Below the pieces are notes generated by a model. It was not told where the DNA came from. It made no database searches and saw only the letters and a list, made by a program, of their open reading frames with translations. Made by a program: the position numbers and the translations under genes. From Paludibacteraceae bacterium (lineage in GTDB: Bacteria; Bacteroidota; Bacteroidia; Bacteroidales; Paludibacteraceae), in assembly GCA_017478225.1 (NCBI GenBank), contig JAFVDX010000010.1, forward strand, positions 1 through 64,000: DNA of 64,000 bases, written 5' to 3'. Shown here piece by piece: positions 52,657-62,895 of the stretch (positions are counted from its first letter, which is position 1; each line of letters begins with the position of its first letter).

Positions 52657-54249
52657 TTGGATGCTTTGCAACTGATATTGACTCCTGAGCAGTCTGCCAA
52701 TGAGCAGAGCATACAAAAGGCAGTGGCAAACTACTTGCACCTGCCTTTTGACAATATCTCACAGGTAAGAATAATCAAACGCTCCGTAGATGCCCGCCAG
52801 AAGGACATCAAGGTATTGTTAACCGTTGTTCCTATACTCAAAGGCGAAGACCCTACCCATCGATACGAGAATCCGCAATACAAAGATGTTCACTATGCCA
52901 AGCAACAGGTTATCGTTATAGGAGCAGGACCGGCAGGACTTTTTGCCGCATTAACATTGATAGAAAACGGTATAAGACCTATTGTGCTTGAGAGAGGCAA
53001 AGAAGTCAGCGAACGGAAAAAAGATATTGCTCTGCTGAATCGAAACGAAGGATTCAACGAGAAGTCTAACTATTGCTTTGGCGAAGGTGGGGCAGGAACC
53101 TTTTCCGATGGAAAACTCTTCTCTCGAAGCAAGAAACGAGGCGACATGCAGCGAGTCATGGAGATTTTCCACTATCATGGGGCAAACGACAAAATACTAT
53201 ATGAAACACATGCACACATAGGCTCCGACAAACTACCCTCAATAATTAAAAACATCAGAAACACTATCATAACTAACGGAGGCGAGGTGTTATTCAACAA
53301 GCAAGTTACAGGATTCCTTTTTGACAAAGAACATAAAAATATACTTCAGGTCACAACTGCCGATGGTTGTAACTACAAAGGTATGTCCGTTATACTTGCC
53401 ATAGGTCATTCCGCTCACGACACCTATCAGATGTTGCTTGATAACGGCATACGGTTAGATTCCAAAGGATTTGCTGCCGGAGTTAGAGTGGAACACCCTC
53501 AAGCATTGATTAATCGCCTGATGTATCATTTAGGCACTAACGAAAACAACAAACACCTTGTTGACCTACTTGGCAATGCTTCATACTCATTGGTAAGTCA
53601 GGTTGAAGGCAGAGGGGTGTATTCGTTTTGTATGTGCCCGGGCGGGCATATTGTACCTGCTACAAGTCAGAAAGAACAATGCGTAGTCAACGGGATGTCA
53701 GCCTCACACAGAAATTCACCTTTTGCCAATTCAGGCATTGTGGTGGAAATAAAAACCGAAGACTTATATACTAACCTGAATACTACAAACTCTGACCCTC
53801 TAATAGGACTTCGCTATCAACAAGCATTAGAAAAAGAAGCATACAAGCATGGTAAAGCACCTAACATTGCTCCCGCACAACGATTGGCAGATTTTGTTGA
53901 AGGCAAAACCTCTACTACTCTACCCCAATGCTCTTACTTGCCAGGAATAACTCCCTCAAGATTAGACCAATGGTTGCCTCAACCAATAAGCCGCCGATTA
54001 AGGCAAGCGTTCAGAGACTTTGATAAAAAATACAAAGGATTTCTAACCAATGAGGCAGTTGTGGTCGGAGTAGAAAGCAGAAGCAGCAGCCCCGTACGAA
54101 TACCAAGAGACAAAGAACTGCTTTGCCATGTAGAAATACATAATCTCTACCCTTGCGGCGAAGGAGCCGGCTATGCGGGAGGTATCACCTCATCTGCTTT
54201 GGATGGCATAAACGCAGCAAAAAAAATAGCAGAAAAAGAAAATATATAA
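52657..54249 (+). CDS. FAD-dependent oxidoreductase (NAD(P)/FAD-dependent, DUF-type)
   Basis: A 530-residue flavoprotein. The N-terminal region (residues 1-80) resembles the domain found ahead of the FAD fold in this Bacteroidetes family. The Rossmann motif is VIVIGAGPAGLFAALTL (about 87-103), followed by PIVLERGKEVSERKKDIALLN and a second FAD segment near the C-terminus (YPCGEGAGYAGGITSSALDGI). Substrate unknown; COG2509-like. The start is TTG, immediately after the recA stop; no in-frame ATG gives the conserved N-terminus. Confidence 0.85.
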   Translation: MDALQLILTPEQSANEQSIQKAVANYLHLPFDNISQVRIIKRSVDARQKDIKVLLTVVPILKGEDPTHRYENPQYKDVHYAKQQVIVIGAGPAGLFAALTLIENGIRPIVLERGKEVSERKKDIALLNRNEGFNEKSNYCFGEGGAGTFSDGKLFSRSKKRGDMQRVMEIFHYHGANDKILYETHAHIGSDKLPSIIKNIRNTIITNGGEVLFNKQVTGFLFDKEHKNILQVTTADGCNYKGMSVILAIGHSAHDTYQMLLDNGIRLDSKGFAAGVRVEHPQALINRLMYHLGTNENNKHLVDLLGNASYSLVSQVEGRGVYSFCMCPGGHIVPATSQKEQCVVNGMSASHRNSPFANSGIVVEIKTEDLYTNLNTTNSDPLIGLRYQQALEKEAYKHGKAPNIAPAQRLADFVEGKTSTTLPQCSYLPGITPSRLDQWLPQPISRRLRQAFRDFDKKYKGFLTNEAVVVGVESRSSSPVRIPRDKELLCHVEIHNLYPCGEGAGYAGGITSSALDGINAAKKIAEKENI

Positions 54250-54276
54250 TACAGATAATAAACAACACTATATACT

Positions 54277-55377
54277 ATGAATCCAAAAAAGAAAATCATC
54301 CTAACCGGCGACCGCCCTACAGGCAAGTTGCATATAGGTCATTATGTAGGTTCATTGCAGCGCAGAGTACTGTTGCAAGAAGACCCCTCGTTTGATAAAA
54401 TATTCATAATGATAGCCGATGCTCAGGCTCTTACGGATAACGCCGACAATCCTGATAAATTGCGAGAAAATGTACTTGAAGTAACTCTCGATTATTTAGC
54501 CGCAGGATTAGACCCTACCAAAGTCAACATCTTTATTCAAAGCCAAGTGCCGGAACTAACCGAGTTGGCATTCTATTTTATGAACCTAACCACCGTGAGC
54601 CGAGTACAACGCAATCCTACAGTGAAGACAGAAATACAAATGCGCAACTTTGAAGCCAACATTCCATTAGGCTTTTTCTGCTATCCTGTATCTCAAGCGT
54701 CAGACATAGCACTCTTCCATGGCACTATAGTACCAGTAGGCGAAGACCAAAAACCTATGATAGAACTCACCAACGAAATCATACGCCGATTCAATAGCGT
54801 CTATGGAGAAGTACTGGACGAATGTGAAATACTCCTGCCTGACAACATAGTATGTATGCGACTTCCTGGCACTGATGGCAAGGCCAAAATGTCCAAATCA
54901 CTTGGCAACTGCATCTACTTAAGCGACCCTAAAGAAGTGGTAGAGAAAAAAATTAAAAGCATGTACACCGATCCTGAGCATTTAAAAGTAAGCGACCCGG
55001 GACACCTTGAGGGCAATGCTGTATTTACATATCTTGATGCTTTCTGCAAAGATGAGCATTTTGAGCGATATTGGCCCGAATACAAAAACCTTCAAGAACT
55101 CAAAGACCACTATACACGCGGAGGACTGGGGGATATGAAATGTAAAAAATTCCTTAATCAGATTATGCAAGAATGGCTTGAACCAATAAGACAACGACGC
55201 CACTATTGGGAACAACATATACCAGAGGTATATCAAATTCTTCGTCAAGGCACCGAGACCGCAAGACTTGTTGGTCAACAAACTATCGCTCAAGTAAGAG
55301 CCGCTATGCGAATCAATTACTTAGACGACGAAGAACTACAAAAATCACAAATAGATAAATACACAACTACCAAGTAA
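54277..55377 (+). CDS. trpS: Tryptophanyl-tRNA synthetase
   Basis: Charges tRNA-Trp. 366 residues, with the class I HIGH motif in PTGKLHIGHYVG (19-22) and the KMSKS loop (KAKMSKSLGN, about residue 208). FIQSQVPELTELAF and the C-terminal catalytic helices match TrpS rather than TyrS. A bidirectional terminator follows at 55481-55518. Confidence 0.97.
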   Translation: MNPKKKIILTGDRPTGKLHIGHYVGSLQRRVLLQEDPSFDKIFIMIADAQALTDNADNPDKLRENVLEVTLDYLAAGLDPTKVNIFIQSQVPELTELAFYFMNLTTVSRVQRNPTVKTEIQMRNFEANIPLGFFCYPVSQASDIALFHGTIVPVGEDQKPMIELTNEIIRRFNSVYGEVLDECEILLPDNIVCMRLPGTDGKAKMSKSLGNCIYLSDPKEVVEKKIKSMYTDPEHLKVSDPGHLEGNAVFTYLDAFCKDEHFERYWPEYKNLQELKDHYTRGGLGDMKCKKFLNQIMQEWLEPIRQRRHYWEQHIPEVYQILRQGTETARLVGQQTIAQVRAAMRINYLDDEELQKSQIDKYTTTK

Positions 55378-55480
55378 AACTCATAAACGAATTAACCACG
55401 CATCGTCATAAGCATTTAGGATAAATATCATACAGGAACTATAAGGTTTAGGTGTTTTAGAATACTAAAATATCATACAA

Positions 55481-55518
55481 AAAAAATCTGTCTGACCTAC
55501 TGGCCAGACAGATTTTTT
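55481..55518. terminator. Bidirectional terminator between trpS and the large secreted gene
   Basis: AAAAAATCTGTCTG (55481-55494) pairs with CAGACAGATTTTTT (55505-55518), 14 bp, with T-runs on both strands. It serves the convergent genes on either side. Confidence 0.88.
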
Positions 55519-55547
55519 ATCTATTTGCAGATTCTGAAAAAGTCTGC

Positions 55548-58403
55548 TTATTTACGAATCACTTTTTCTGATTTTACGGTACCATCAGAAAGAGTTACTA
55601 TCTTGATAACGATTCCATTTGCAGAAGCGTCAACTCTACGACCTAATACATCGAAGTATTGAGCATCCTTAACCTCTACATTGATATTATCCAAGTCGGT
55701 GTCAATACCATCTACTTGTGCCCAATAAGCCTTTACATCATACCATACTATGTTAGACTTACGCTCCTCATCTGCACCACGATAGATAGTTTGCAGACCT
55801 AACTTATTCCAACTACGCATAACTTCTTCGCCTTGATTGAGATAAAGAATACTGTTATAAATATCAAACTCATCTGAGAAGTTATATGGAATTTCTGTCA
55901 TATCTTGCGCAATCTCAGTATAAAGGTCGGTAGTCAATACAAGAGGAGATACATCTTCACCTACTTGAACGAAGAATTGATAACTCAATTTGTCTGTTAC
56001 CAGTGCATTGCCATCAACATCAAGCAATGGAATATTATATTTCACATTTGGATAATTTGACGTACCATTGAATTGGGTTATTTCAGGATCAGCCGGAGTA
56101 GCAGCAATTTCTTTTACTCTAATGATAGTAACATCAACCAATTCATCCATTAGAGAACCACTTGCAAGTTCAGTAGTAAACGCATCTGCCAAGAATTTGT
56201 CTGCCTCCGAATCGTATGTAAACACCGCACCGGAGCAAACTATATCATAAGCAGCAAACCATGATTGATATTGACCCATATAATAACCTGGAATTTCTAT
56301 AGTTCCATCTGTCTGAAGAACACCCTTAAGCCATCCTTCCGGAACATAAGTACTCAAACCTTGGAAATAAACTTCGTTGCCATAGAAACCAATATTTACT
56401 TCGTATGTAACAGGTGCATTTTCATAGGCATCAGTAGCACTTAACATATAAGTAGCAGTCTCAAGGTCTTGAGGTGCAACAACGAGAATAGAAGCATAGT
56501 CAAAATAGAATACTAAAATCTTCTGGATACGAGCCTGTTTGCCAGTTGGTACGGTAAATACTACTTCTTTTGCTTCGCCTTCCCATGTACCAACATTGCC
56601 TTCCAATGTATAAGTACCTACATTTGCTTCAAGGCACATTTGGTTTTCGTTTCCTGACATAGTAATAACGATCTTTGCCATTGGCTTATCTGCTGTAATG
56701 GTAAATGTATTACCTGCATAAGCACGAACAGCAGTACCTGAGTCATAATATTTAGGTGCATTAGTAGTATTATCTGCTTTTGCAAACAAGCCTGTAATAC
56801 CTTCAGCAATACTAATAGAGGTAACAGCCTGAGCGTTCTCATAATTTTGTTCTGATGCCACCCAAATACCATCACAATCTTCACCTATAACAATGTCAGA
56901 ATAAGCGGCATAATAATAGAAATCATCCTTCTTGCCATTGTCATAAACAGTATTTATAGAATAATAAACATTCTTAGCAGCATTGTATTCAAATTTGATA
57001 TCGTCAACTGACTCTGTTTCTGCATTGTCACCAATCAAATAAACAGATGATCCATAACTTGTACTTACACCTACATACTGACCGTATGGGAATGTAAGAG
57101 TATCACCTGCAGCATTGAATTTACCTTTGATCCAACCTGTAGGAGCCTGTTGAGACAAACCTTGGAAATATACATTTCCTTCACCATCAACAGCAATTTG
57201 TATTTCACCGCTGATAGCAGAAGTTGATTGACCATTAGATGATGTTGCAGTGAAAGGCAAAGTACTAACTGTAGCATCTTGAGGAACTTCTACCAAGTCA
57301 GGACGAACACCAATATACAAACCTTCGTATATTCCATTCAATGTGTTTTCTAACTCTGATGTACTAAGCATTATATATCCATCAAGTTCGTATGCATTCA
57401 AAACAGCATCATAAGTAAGTACTATTTCAGCAGGTCCGGACGAAGCATAACCCATGGCCCAAAAATCTGTAGATTCTATGTCCTGACCAACATAAGTTAC
57501 AGGGATAGTAACTTCATTATTTGCCATTTCGCCCTTAACCCATGCATCAGGCATTGCTTGAACAAGTCCTTGGAAATAATAAGTTGTTCCATCTACTGCC
57601 ACTTTTACAGTTGCACTAACATCCTGAGCATTATCATTTTGATAATCGTCTAATGAGGCATAGAATTTAGCCTCCATCGGCATTTCTGCAGGAACCAAAC
57701 CATCAGGCAATGTAACAAGAGTTTTGTTGACAGTATAAGGAGTGAAAACCGATGCATAATCTCCATAATTTTGTAGAGAATCATCATCAGTCCATGCTGC
57801 ACCCAACGATACAGAAGCAAAACCTGTTCCTTGAAGTGATATAACACCATCTGCTACACTAAAGGTAACAGAAGCTGTCTCTTTATCAAGTTCAAAACCA
57901 TTACCTGTATAGTTTATTAAGTAAATGGCGATGCAAGCATCATAATCAGAAACATAATATAAATTTTGTTTCAAAGGAAGAGTAATCGAAGTACCATCTG
58001 CAGAAAGTGTACCTTCTACCCACGTCCCCAATTGCAATCCGGCAATGATATCTTTGAAATAAACTTTATTTTCTGCTCCAAACACGATGTCGATTGTTCC
58101 ACTTTGATCCTCATAATAAAGACTTCCGCTTGATAAATAATAGTGACCGCCGCTACGAACATAGGTTTTCAACTCACCTTCAGGTTGGTCTTTGATAATA
58201 ACATAATCCGACTCTGCTTTACTTGCCTTGCGGATTTGCATAGCACTGGCATCAATAGTGCGAGGAGCAACTACTTTACCTACATTTTCAATTTTTTGCC
58301 CTTTCAGTGTATTCGCATTGAGGTCCAACCTCTTTGCTGGCACACCGGCAAACATTGCAACGGCTACAAAAGTAGCCAAAAGCATTGATGTAAACTTTTT
58401 CAT
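55548..58403 (-). CDS. Large secreted protein with four YFQGL repeat modules and T9SS-like C-terminus
   Basis: A 951-residue exported protein; signal peptide cleavage near residue 20. It has four copies of a module whose core reads VYFQGL, then about 6 residues, P, W and (I/V/L)KG, at about residues 113-132, 275-291, 410-427 and 678-693; the first copy is degenerate (VYFKDIIAGLQLGTWVEG). Each is followed by a short beta-rich stretch with P..Y.G. The C-terminus (YFDVLGRRVDASANGIVI and KVIRK) fits a T9SS type A sorting signal. No enzyme motif is seen. It may be a surface binding protein or adhesin; the module is one I do not recognise. Confidence 0.75.
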   Translation of the reverse strand: MKKFTSMLLATFVAVAMFAGVPAKRLDLNANTLKGQKIENVGKVVAPRTIDASAMQIRKASKAESDYVIIKDQPEGELKTYVRSGGHYYLSSGSLYYEDQSGTIDIVFGAENKVYFKDIIAGLQLGTWVEGTLSADGTSITLPLKQNLYYVSDYDACIAIYLINYTGNGFELDKETASVTFSVADGVISLQGTGFASVSLGAAWTDDDSLQNYGDYASVFTPYTVNKTLVTLPDGLVPAEMPMEAKFYASLDDYQNDNAQDVSATVKVAVDGTTYYFQGLVQAMPDAWVKGEMANNEVTIPVTYVGQDIESTDFWAMGYASSGPAEIVLTYDAVLNAYELDGYIMLSTSELENTLNGIYEGLYIGVRPDLVEVPQDATVSTLPFTATSSNGQSTSAISGEIQIAVDGEGNVYFQGLSQQAPTGWIKGKFNAAGDTLTFPYGQYVGVSTSYGSSVYLIGDNAETESVDDIKFEYNAAKNVYYSINTVYDNGKKDDFYYYAAYSDIVIGEDCDGIWVASEQNYENAQAVTSISIAEGITGLFAKADNTTNAPKYYDSGTAVRAYAGNTFTITADKPMAKIVITMSGNENQMCLEANVGTYTLEGNVGTWEGEAKEVVFTVPTGKQARIQKILVFYFDYASILVVAPQDLETATYMLSATDAYENAPVTYEVNIGFYGNEVYFQGLSTYVPEGWLKGVLQTDGTIEIPGYYMGQYQSWFAAYDIVCSGAVFTYDSEADKFLADAFTTELASGSLMDELVDVTIIRVKEIAATPADPEITQFNGTSNYPNVKYNIPLLDVDGNALVTDKLSYQFFVQVGEDVSPLVLTTDLYTEIAQDMTEIPYNFSDEFDIYNSILYLNQGEEVMRSWNKLGLQTIYRGADEERKSNIVWYDVKAYWAQVDGIDTDLDNINVEVKDAQYFDVLGRRVDASANGIVIKIVTLSDGTVKSEKVIRK

Positions 58404-58452
58404 AAACTTAAAAATTTTATGTTAATAATTTGGGTTTATATTTTATAAAAGT

Positions 58453-58497
58453 CAAAAGGTATTTCTGAAATTCGTAAGAATCTCAGAAACACCTTTG
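58453..58497 (-). terminator. Long imperfect hairpin after the Fn3-repeat gene
   Basis: On the plus strand AAAAGGT-A-TTTCTGA (from 58454) pairs with TCAGAAA-C-ACCTTT (58483-58496), with an A-C mismatch and an inner ATTC/GAAT. The minus strand beyond it is T-rich (CCTTTTGACTTTT). It separates the two large secreted genes. Confidence 0.62.
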
Positions 58498-58502
58498 CGT
58501 TA

Positions 58503-60845
58503 TTATCTTAACATATACTTATGACCATTTTGTATAACTACACCTCTGTAGGTAGCGTCAACCGGCTGACCTAAGATATTATACATCGGTGCGTTCAAGT
58601 CAAGCGGCACTACAACTACATTTTCCAAAGCATTTTCCTCAGCCTCGCCCAACTCTCTCATATTGATAACCACAGGATTTACAGCCGTAGATTTATCGTT
58701 GTCATAAGCAGGACATGTCATCGCCTTAACCTCGCCTGTATATGTAAATCCGTCTGCACAACGAATCTTGAAAGTGCAGTCGTATGTACCAAAGCGAACA
58801 GCCTGATTTCTCTGCACTGCCTCATCATATCCCTTGAAGGCTATTGTGAGTTCTGCATCTGTAGCAAGCACATTATTTACACTTTGTCCATCAGGAGAAT
58901 AGAATGTTTGCGCTATATCAACATTACCATCCGCAAGCGAATAATTGCCGGCCAATGCAGCAGGCTTGTCTGCCAACACAGCAAATGTAACAAGAGGAGC
59001 GGTATTCTTTGTATAGAAACTTATTGTCCAGAAATACTTTGAAGAGGTATTCTTCGATTCAAAATAACGCGCTTGCATACGAGTAATCTCCATCGCAATT
59101 GGAGCAGGCTCTTTGGTCTTGAACGTCAATTCTTTGCCTTCACTAATGTTGCTACCCTCATCTTTGGCCTTCACAATAATTGTATATTGAGTCATAGCCT
59201 CAAGTCCGGTAAGAGTAATCAATCCTTTATCTGCTTTCAAGTTATCAAGCACTTTTTGAGTACCCTTAAACTCAATAATAAAGAACATATTTGCAGATGC
59301 AGTCTTGTTGTCAGTAGCATTAACCTCTATGGTAGCAGATTTCTCAGTTATGTCTTTTAGGGTAACAGATACCAAAGTAGGCGCCTGAGTATCATCAGAT
59401 GTTTCAATAGTGAGTTTAGTAGCCTCGCTGGTATTGCCAAGAGTATCACTCGCAAATATCTCAATAGCATATTCTTGACCTATTTCCATACCACCAAGAG
59501 TAAGCAAACTGTCAGCAGTTAATTTAGCATCGGTCACCATTGCTTTATCACCATTTTTAACAGTGAAAGTAATGTTTGCAAACGATGTGTAATTATCCTC
59601 TGCATCTATTTTCAAAGTAACAGTATTGGCTGTTGCAAGCAATTGCTTAACCGACTTGATTACAGGAGCATAAATATCTTTGGTAGTAAATTCTGCACCC
59701 ATAACCTCTTCCGTATTTGGATATAAATGTTGTTCGTCTTTATCAAGTTCAACGCCTTGTACCGACCAAGTATAAGTTCCGGCATATACCCTTGCTGCAA
59801 ATTCTGTTGTATCCTCAAGAATCAAAGCATCAATAGCCTCACCTTTTTCAAACAAAGTAAAGTAATAAAGTGACTTTGGCTTTTCTGCTTTCCAACTGAA
59901 TATTACAGAGTCACCATCCAATACTTCTGCCTTAAGGTCAGTTGGCAAACCTTTATTCGTACCTACTGTGAAATACTGCTCATAGCCTTCACCTTGTGAA
60001 TAATTCTGAGTACTTGCCACTGCAATATACAATGAATAAGTCTCTCCATCAACTACATCTATTTCAAGCGGACTCTTTGCAGAAACAGCAGTTGCCCCCG
60101 TTGCAGGGTAGTTATCATATATTGCATCTTCATCAGCACCATGACTCACACTTACATAAATCCAGTTACCGGCTATCATTCCTTTAGGATTGGTCCATGA
60201 TATAGTAGCCTTAGTCTTGGCATCGTTTATTTTTACTTCTACCCCCGTAACATCATAATTCCTAAGCGTAAAATCTTTTGTACCGGGATCCTCTGATATA
60301 CCTGTTATCTTATTTCCTTCAATAGTCAATCCCATTATAGAAATCTTATATTTTGCATTTTTGAGAAAATAATAATAACTTTTGTTCGACGTAGAGTAAG
60401 TACTATCAACGCTTTCAGCCCAGCCTTTATCTCTTTCGCCTGAACCATTAAGAAGATAATATGTTTCAAACATACCCAAGGTCTCAGAGTGCGATAGATT
60501 ATCAACAATAGTAGATTTCAAATAAGCACCATAAGCAACAGTATCACCCTTACTATTTATCAAATCAATCCAATAGCCATTTGAAGCAGAAGTCATAGTC
60601 CATGAAAAGGCCTCTTCTCCTTGTGCCACTTGTTCAACTGCTATGCCTGATACAGCCGCTTGTGCCATCTTAGGCATACGCTTTGCACGAACATCTGATT
60701 CTGAAGATTTTACTGCCAACTGAGAAATTTCAACGGAACGATCATTGATTTTAAAGATATCTGCTGCCGATTTTTTAGAAACAGCAAAAGATGAGAGCGC
60801 AAACATAACTACTCCCAATACAAGTAAAGACTTTTTCATACTCAT
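58503..60845 (-). CDS. Large secreted protein with fibronectin type III-like domains and sorting C-terminus
   Basis: A 780-residue exported protein; signal peptide about residues 1-22 (MSMKKSLLVLGVVMFALSSF). From about 300 it has at least three Fn3-like beta-sandwich domains in a row, with boundaries such as APVIKSVKQLL and APTLVSVTLKDITEKSATIEVNATDN, and typical TQYTIIVKAKDEGSN endings. The last 35 residues (DLNAPMYNILGQPVDATYRGVVI and YMLR) are the C-terminal tail found on many Bacteroidales surface proteins, probably a T9SS signal. The N-terminal third has no known domain. Own promoter at 60961-60992. Confidence 0.78.
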   Translation of the reverse strand: MSMKKSLLVLGVVMFALSSFAVSKKSAADIFKINDRSVEISQLAVKSSESDVRAKRMPKMAQAAVSGIAVEQVAQGEEAFSWTMTSASNGYWIDLINSKGDTVAYGAYLKSTIVDNLSHSETLGMFETYYLLNGSGERDKGWAESVDSTYSTSNKSYYYFLKNAKYKISIMGLTIEGNKITGISEDPGTKDFTLRNYDVTGVEVKINDAKTKATISWTNPKGMIAGNWIYVSVSHGADEDAIYDNYPATGATAVSAKSPLEIDVVDGETYSLYIAVASTQNYSQGEGYEQYFTVGTNKGLPTDLKAEVLDGDSVIFSWKAEKPKSLYYFTLFEKGEAIDALILEDTTEFAARVYAGTYTWSVQGVELDKDEQHLYPNTEEVMGAEFTTKDIYAPVIKSVKQLLATANTVTLKIDAEDNYTSFANITFTVKNGDKAMVTDAKLTADSLLTLGGMEIGQEYAIEIFASDTLGNTSEATKLTIETSDDTQAPTLVSVTLKDITEKSATIEVNATDNKTASANMFFIIEFKGTQKVLDNLKADKGLITLTGLEAMTQYTIIVKAKDEGSNISEGKELTFKTKEPAPIAMEITRMQARYFESKNTSSKYFWTISFYTKNTAPLVTFAVLADKPAALAGNYSLADGNVDIAQTFYSPDGQSVNNVLATDAELTIAFKGYDEAVQRNQAVRFGTYDCTFKIRCADGFTYTGEVKAMTCPAYDNDKSTAVNPVVINMRELGEAEENALENVVVVPLDLNAPMYNILGQPVDATYRGVVIQNGHKYMLR

Positions 60846-60960
60846 ACCTTGATTAACTATTTTATAATATGCGATTTATCTACATCTATTATCTCAAGTG
60901 CATGTACTCACACATAATACATTATGACCACAACACACGAAATAATGCTTAAATCGGCTG

Positions 60961-60992
60961 CAAAATTATTACAAATATTTAAATTGTGCAAA
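60961..60992 (-). promoter_or_regulatory. Sigma-ABfr promoter for the Fn3-repeat gene
   Basis: On the minus strand, TTTG (60992-60989), a 20-base spacer and TAATTTTG (60968-60961). The leader is about 110 nt. The remaining gap to 61159 is AT-rich with nothing else I can support. Confidence 0.7.
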
Positions 60993-61159
60993 CTTTTTGA
61001 TATGTTTTGAGGTTTTTTATTTGCAATTTGATAATTATTCTACCTTTTTCTAAACAATTTTATCCTTACTATATTTTTTAATTTCGCATTGACTCGATGG
61101 GCATATTAATAACACTCCACCTAATTGGGTTCATAGAAAAAAGGATATAAAAAACAGAT

Positions 61160-61190
61160 TTTGGCAAATAGATAATTCTTCGTACCTTTG
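61160..61190 (+). promoter_or_regulatory. Sigma-ABfr promoter for the metallopeptidase-asd-dgt operon
   Basis: TTTG (61160-61163), a 19-base spacer and TACCTTTG (61183-61190). The leader is about 32 nt. Confidence 0.78.
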
Positions 61191-61227
61191 TGCGCTTATT
61201 TATAACATAATTTAAATTAGGGTAATT

Positions 61228-61899
61228 ATGATTTATTGGATAATTTTTGGTGCTATTGCTATACTAAGCATAGTGGTTCAGCAGGTATTGAAAGCCAAGT
61301 TTAATAAATACTCGAAAGTAAGTTTGCCGATGACCGGCAGACAGGTAGCAGAAAAAATGCTACGAGACAACGGCATCACCGATGTCACAGTAATATCTAC
61401 CGACGGTCAACTCACGGATCATTATAATCCTACCAATAAGACTATTAATTTATCAGAAGGAGTATGTGATAGTGCCACAGTAGCAGCAGCGGCAGTAGCA
61501 GCACACGAATGTGGGCATGCAATTCAACATGCTGACCAATATGCCCCACTGAGTTTTCGAAGCAAAATGGTACCGGTGCTTTCTGTTACCAATCGTTGGA
61601 TGTCATGGATACTGCTTGCCGGTATGTTGCTTCTCAATTACACTCCTATTCCACTTGCTTTTGGTGTCGTGTTATTTGGTTTAACCACTTTGTTCTCCTT
61701 TATCACCCTTCCCGTTGAGGTAGATGCCTCACGCAGGGCTGTCAAATGGCTTGAGGATACAGGTATAACCAACAGGCAAACCACTGAGATGGCAAGCGAT
61801 GCTCTGCACTGGGCGGCATACACTTATGTAGTGGCTGCTTTGGCATCTCTGGCTAACTTACTTTATTATGTTTTCTTACTTTTAGGAAGGCGCGACTGA
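61228..61899 (+). CDS. Zinc metallopeptidase, YugP/Zn_peptidase_2 family
   Basis: A 223-residue inner-membrane protein with a first helix (residues 2-20) and two or three later hydrophobic segments (about 118-160 and 195-220). The zinc site is [12 protein letters not shown] (His93, Glu94, His97). [11 protein letters not shown] (about residue 165) is a conserved family segment that may supply the third ligand. Substrate unknown. First gene of a tight operon; asd starts 1 base after its stop. Confidence 0.9.
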   Translation: MIYWIIFGAIAILSIVVQQVLKAKFNKYSKVSLPMTGRQVAEKMLRDNGITDVTVISTDGQLTDHYNPTNKTINLSEGVCDSATVAAAAVAAHECGHAIQHADQYAPLSFRSKMVPVLSVTNRWMSWILLAGMLLLNYTPIPLAFGVVLFGLTTLFSFITLPVEVDASRRAVKWLEDTGITNRQTTEMASDALHWAAYTYVVAALASLANLLYYVFLLLGRRD

Positions 61900-61900
61900 T

Positions 61901-62893
61901 ATGAGAATTGCTATTGTAGGTGCAAGTGGTGCAGTGGGACAAGAGTTGTTGCAAGTGCTTGAGCAAAGACAATTTCCTGTCAGTGAACTACACCTTTTCG
62001 GCTCAGAAAGGAGTGCCGGGAAATCATACAATTTCTGCGGCAAGCAGTATTTGGTAGAACAACTCCAACACGGCGACCAATTTAAGAATATTGACATCGC
62101 CTTTGTTTCGGCAGGTGCAAGTGTAAGCAAAGAATATGCAGACGACATTACTCGCTATGGAGCGTTGATGATCGACAACTCAAAGGCATTTCGTATGGAT
62201 AATGATGTGCCACTTGTTGTACCAGAAGTAAATCCCCAAGACGCTCTGTGCCACCCTAAAAACATCATAGCCAACCCCAACTGCACCACTATTCAGATGG
62301 TAGTGGCTCTGAATGCTATTGAGCAACTGAGCCATATCAACAAAGTACATGTAGCCACATATCAAGCCGCATCAGGTGCTGGTGCACAAGCGATGGCTGA
62401 ACTCAAAGAACAATACAGACAAGTGCTACAAGGCGAAAAAGTAACGGTTGAAAAATTCGCATATCAATTAGCATATAATGTTATTCCACAAATAGATGTA
62501 TTTGCTGACGATGACTATACTCTTGAAGAACTGAAGATGCACAACGAAACTCGCAAAATAATGCACTCTGATATTTCTGTCAGTGCCACTTGCGTTCGCG
62601 TACCTTCGCTTCGTGCACATTCTGAAAGTATATGGTTAGAGACCAACTCCCCCATAAGTGTAGAACAGGCAAAAGAGGCTTTCAAAAAGGCAAATGGATG
62701 CATACTTATGGAAAATCCATATCCTATGCCTCTTTTCCTATCAGGCAAAGATGAAGTATTTATAGGTAGAGTCCGTAAAGATATCACCAACCCCAATGGT
62801 CTCACTTTCTGGTGTGTGAGCGACCAAATACGCAAAGGTGCAGCACTTAATGCAGTGCAAATAGCAGAAATAGTGTTAAGAAGTAACAAGTAA
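61901..62893 (+). CDS. asd: Aspartate-semialdehyde dehydrogenase
   Basis: Reduces aspartyl phosphate to the semialdehyde with NADPH, a branch point for lysine, methionine, threonine and cell-wall diaminopimelate. 330 residues; nucleotide-binding [15 protein letters not shown] (residues 7-21), catalytic Cys128 in NPNCTTIQM, and a conserved His in [10 protein letters not shown]. Length and motifs match the normal enzyme. It lies between the metallopeptidase and dgt with gaps of 1 and 2 bases. Confidence 0.96.
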   Translation: MRIAIVGASGAVGQELLQVLEQRQFPVSELHLFGSERSAGKSYNFCGKQYLVEQLQHGDQFKNIDIAFVSAGASVSKEYADDITRYGALMIDNSKAFRMDNDVPLVVPEVNPQDALCHPKNIIANPNCTTIQMVVALNAIEQLSHINKVHVATYQAASGAGAQAMAELKEQYRQVLQGEKVTVEKFAYQLAYNVIPQIDVFADDDYTLEELKMHNETRKIMHSDISVSATCVRVPSLRAHSESIWLETNSPISVEQAKEAFKKANGCILMENPYPMPLFLSGKDEVFIGRVRKDITNPNGLTFWCVSDQIRKGAALNAVQIAEIVLRSNK

Positions 62894-62895
62894 TT

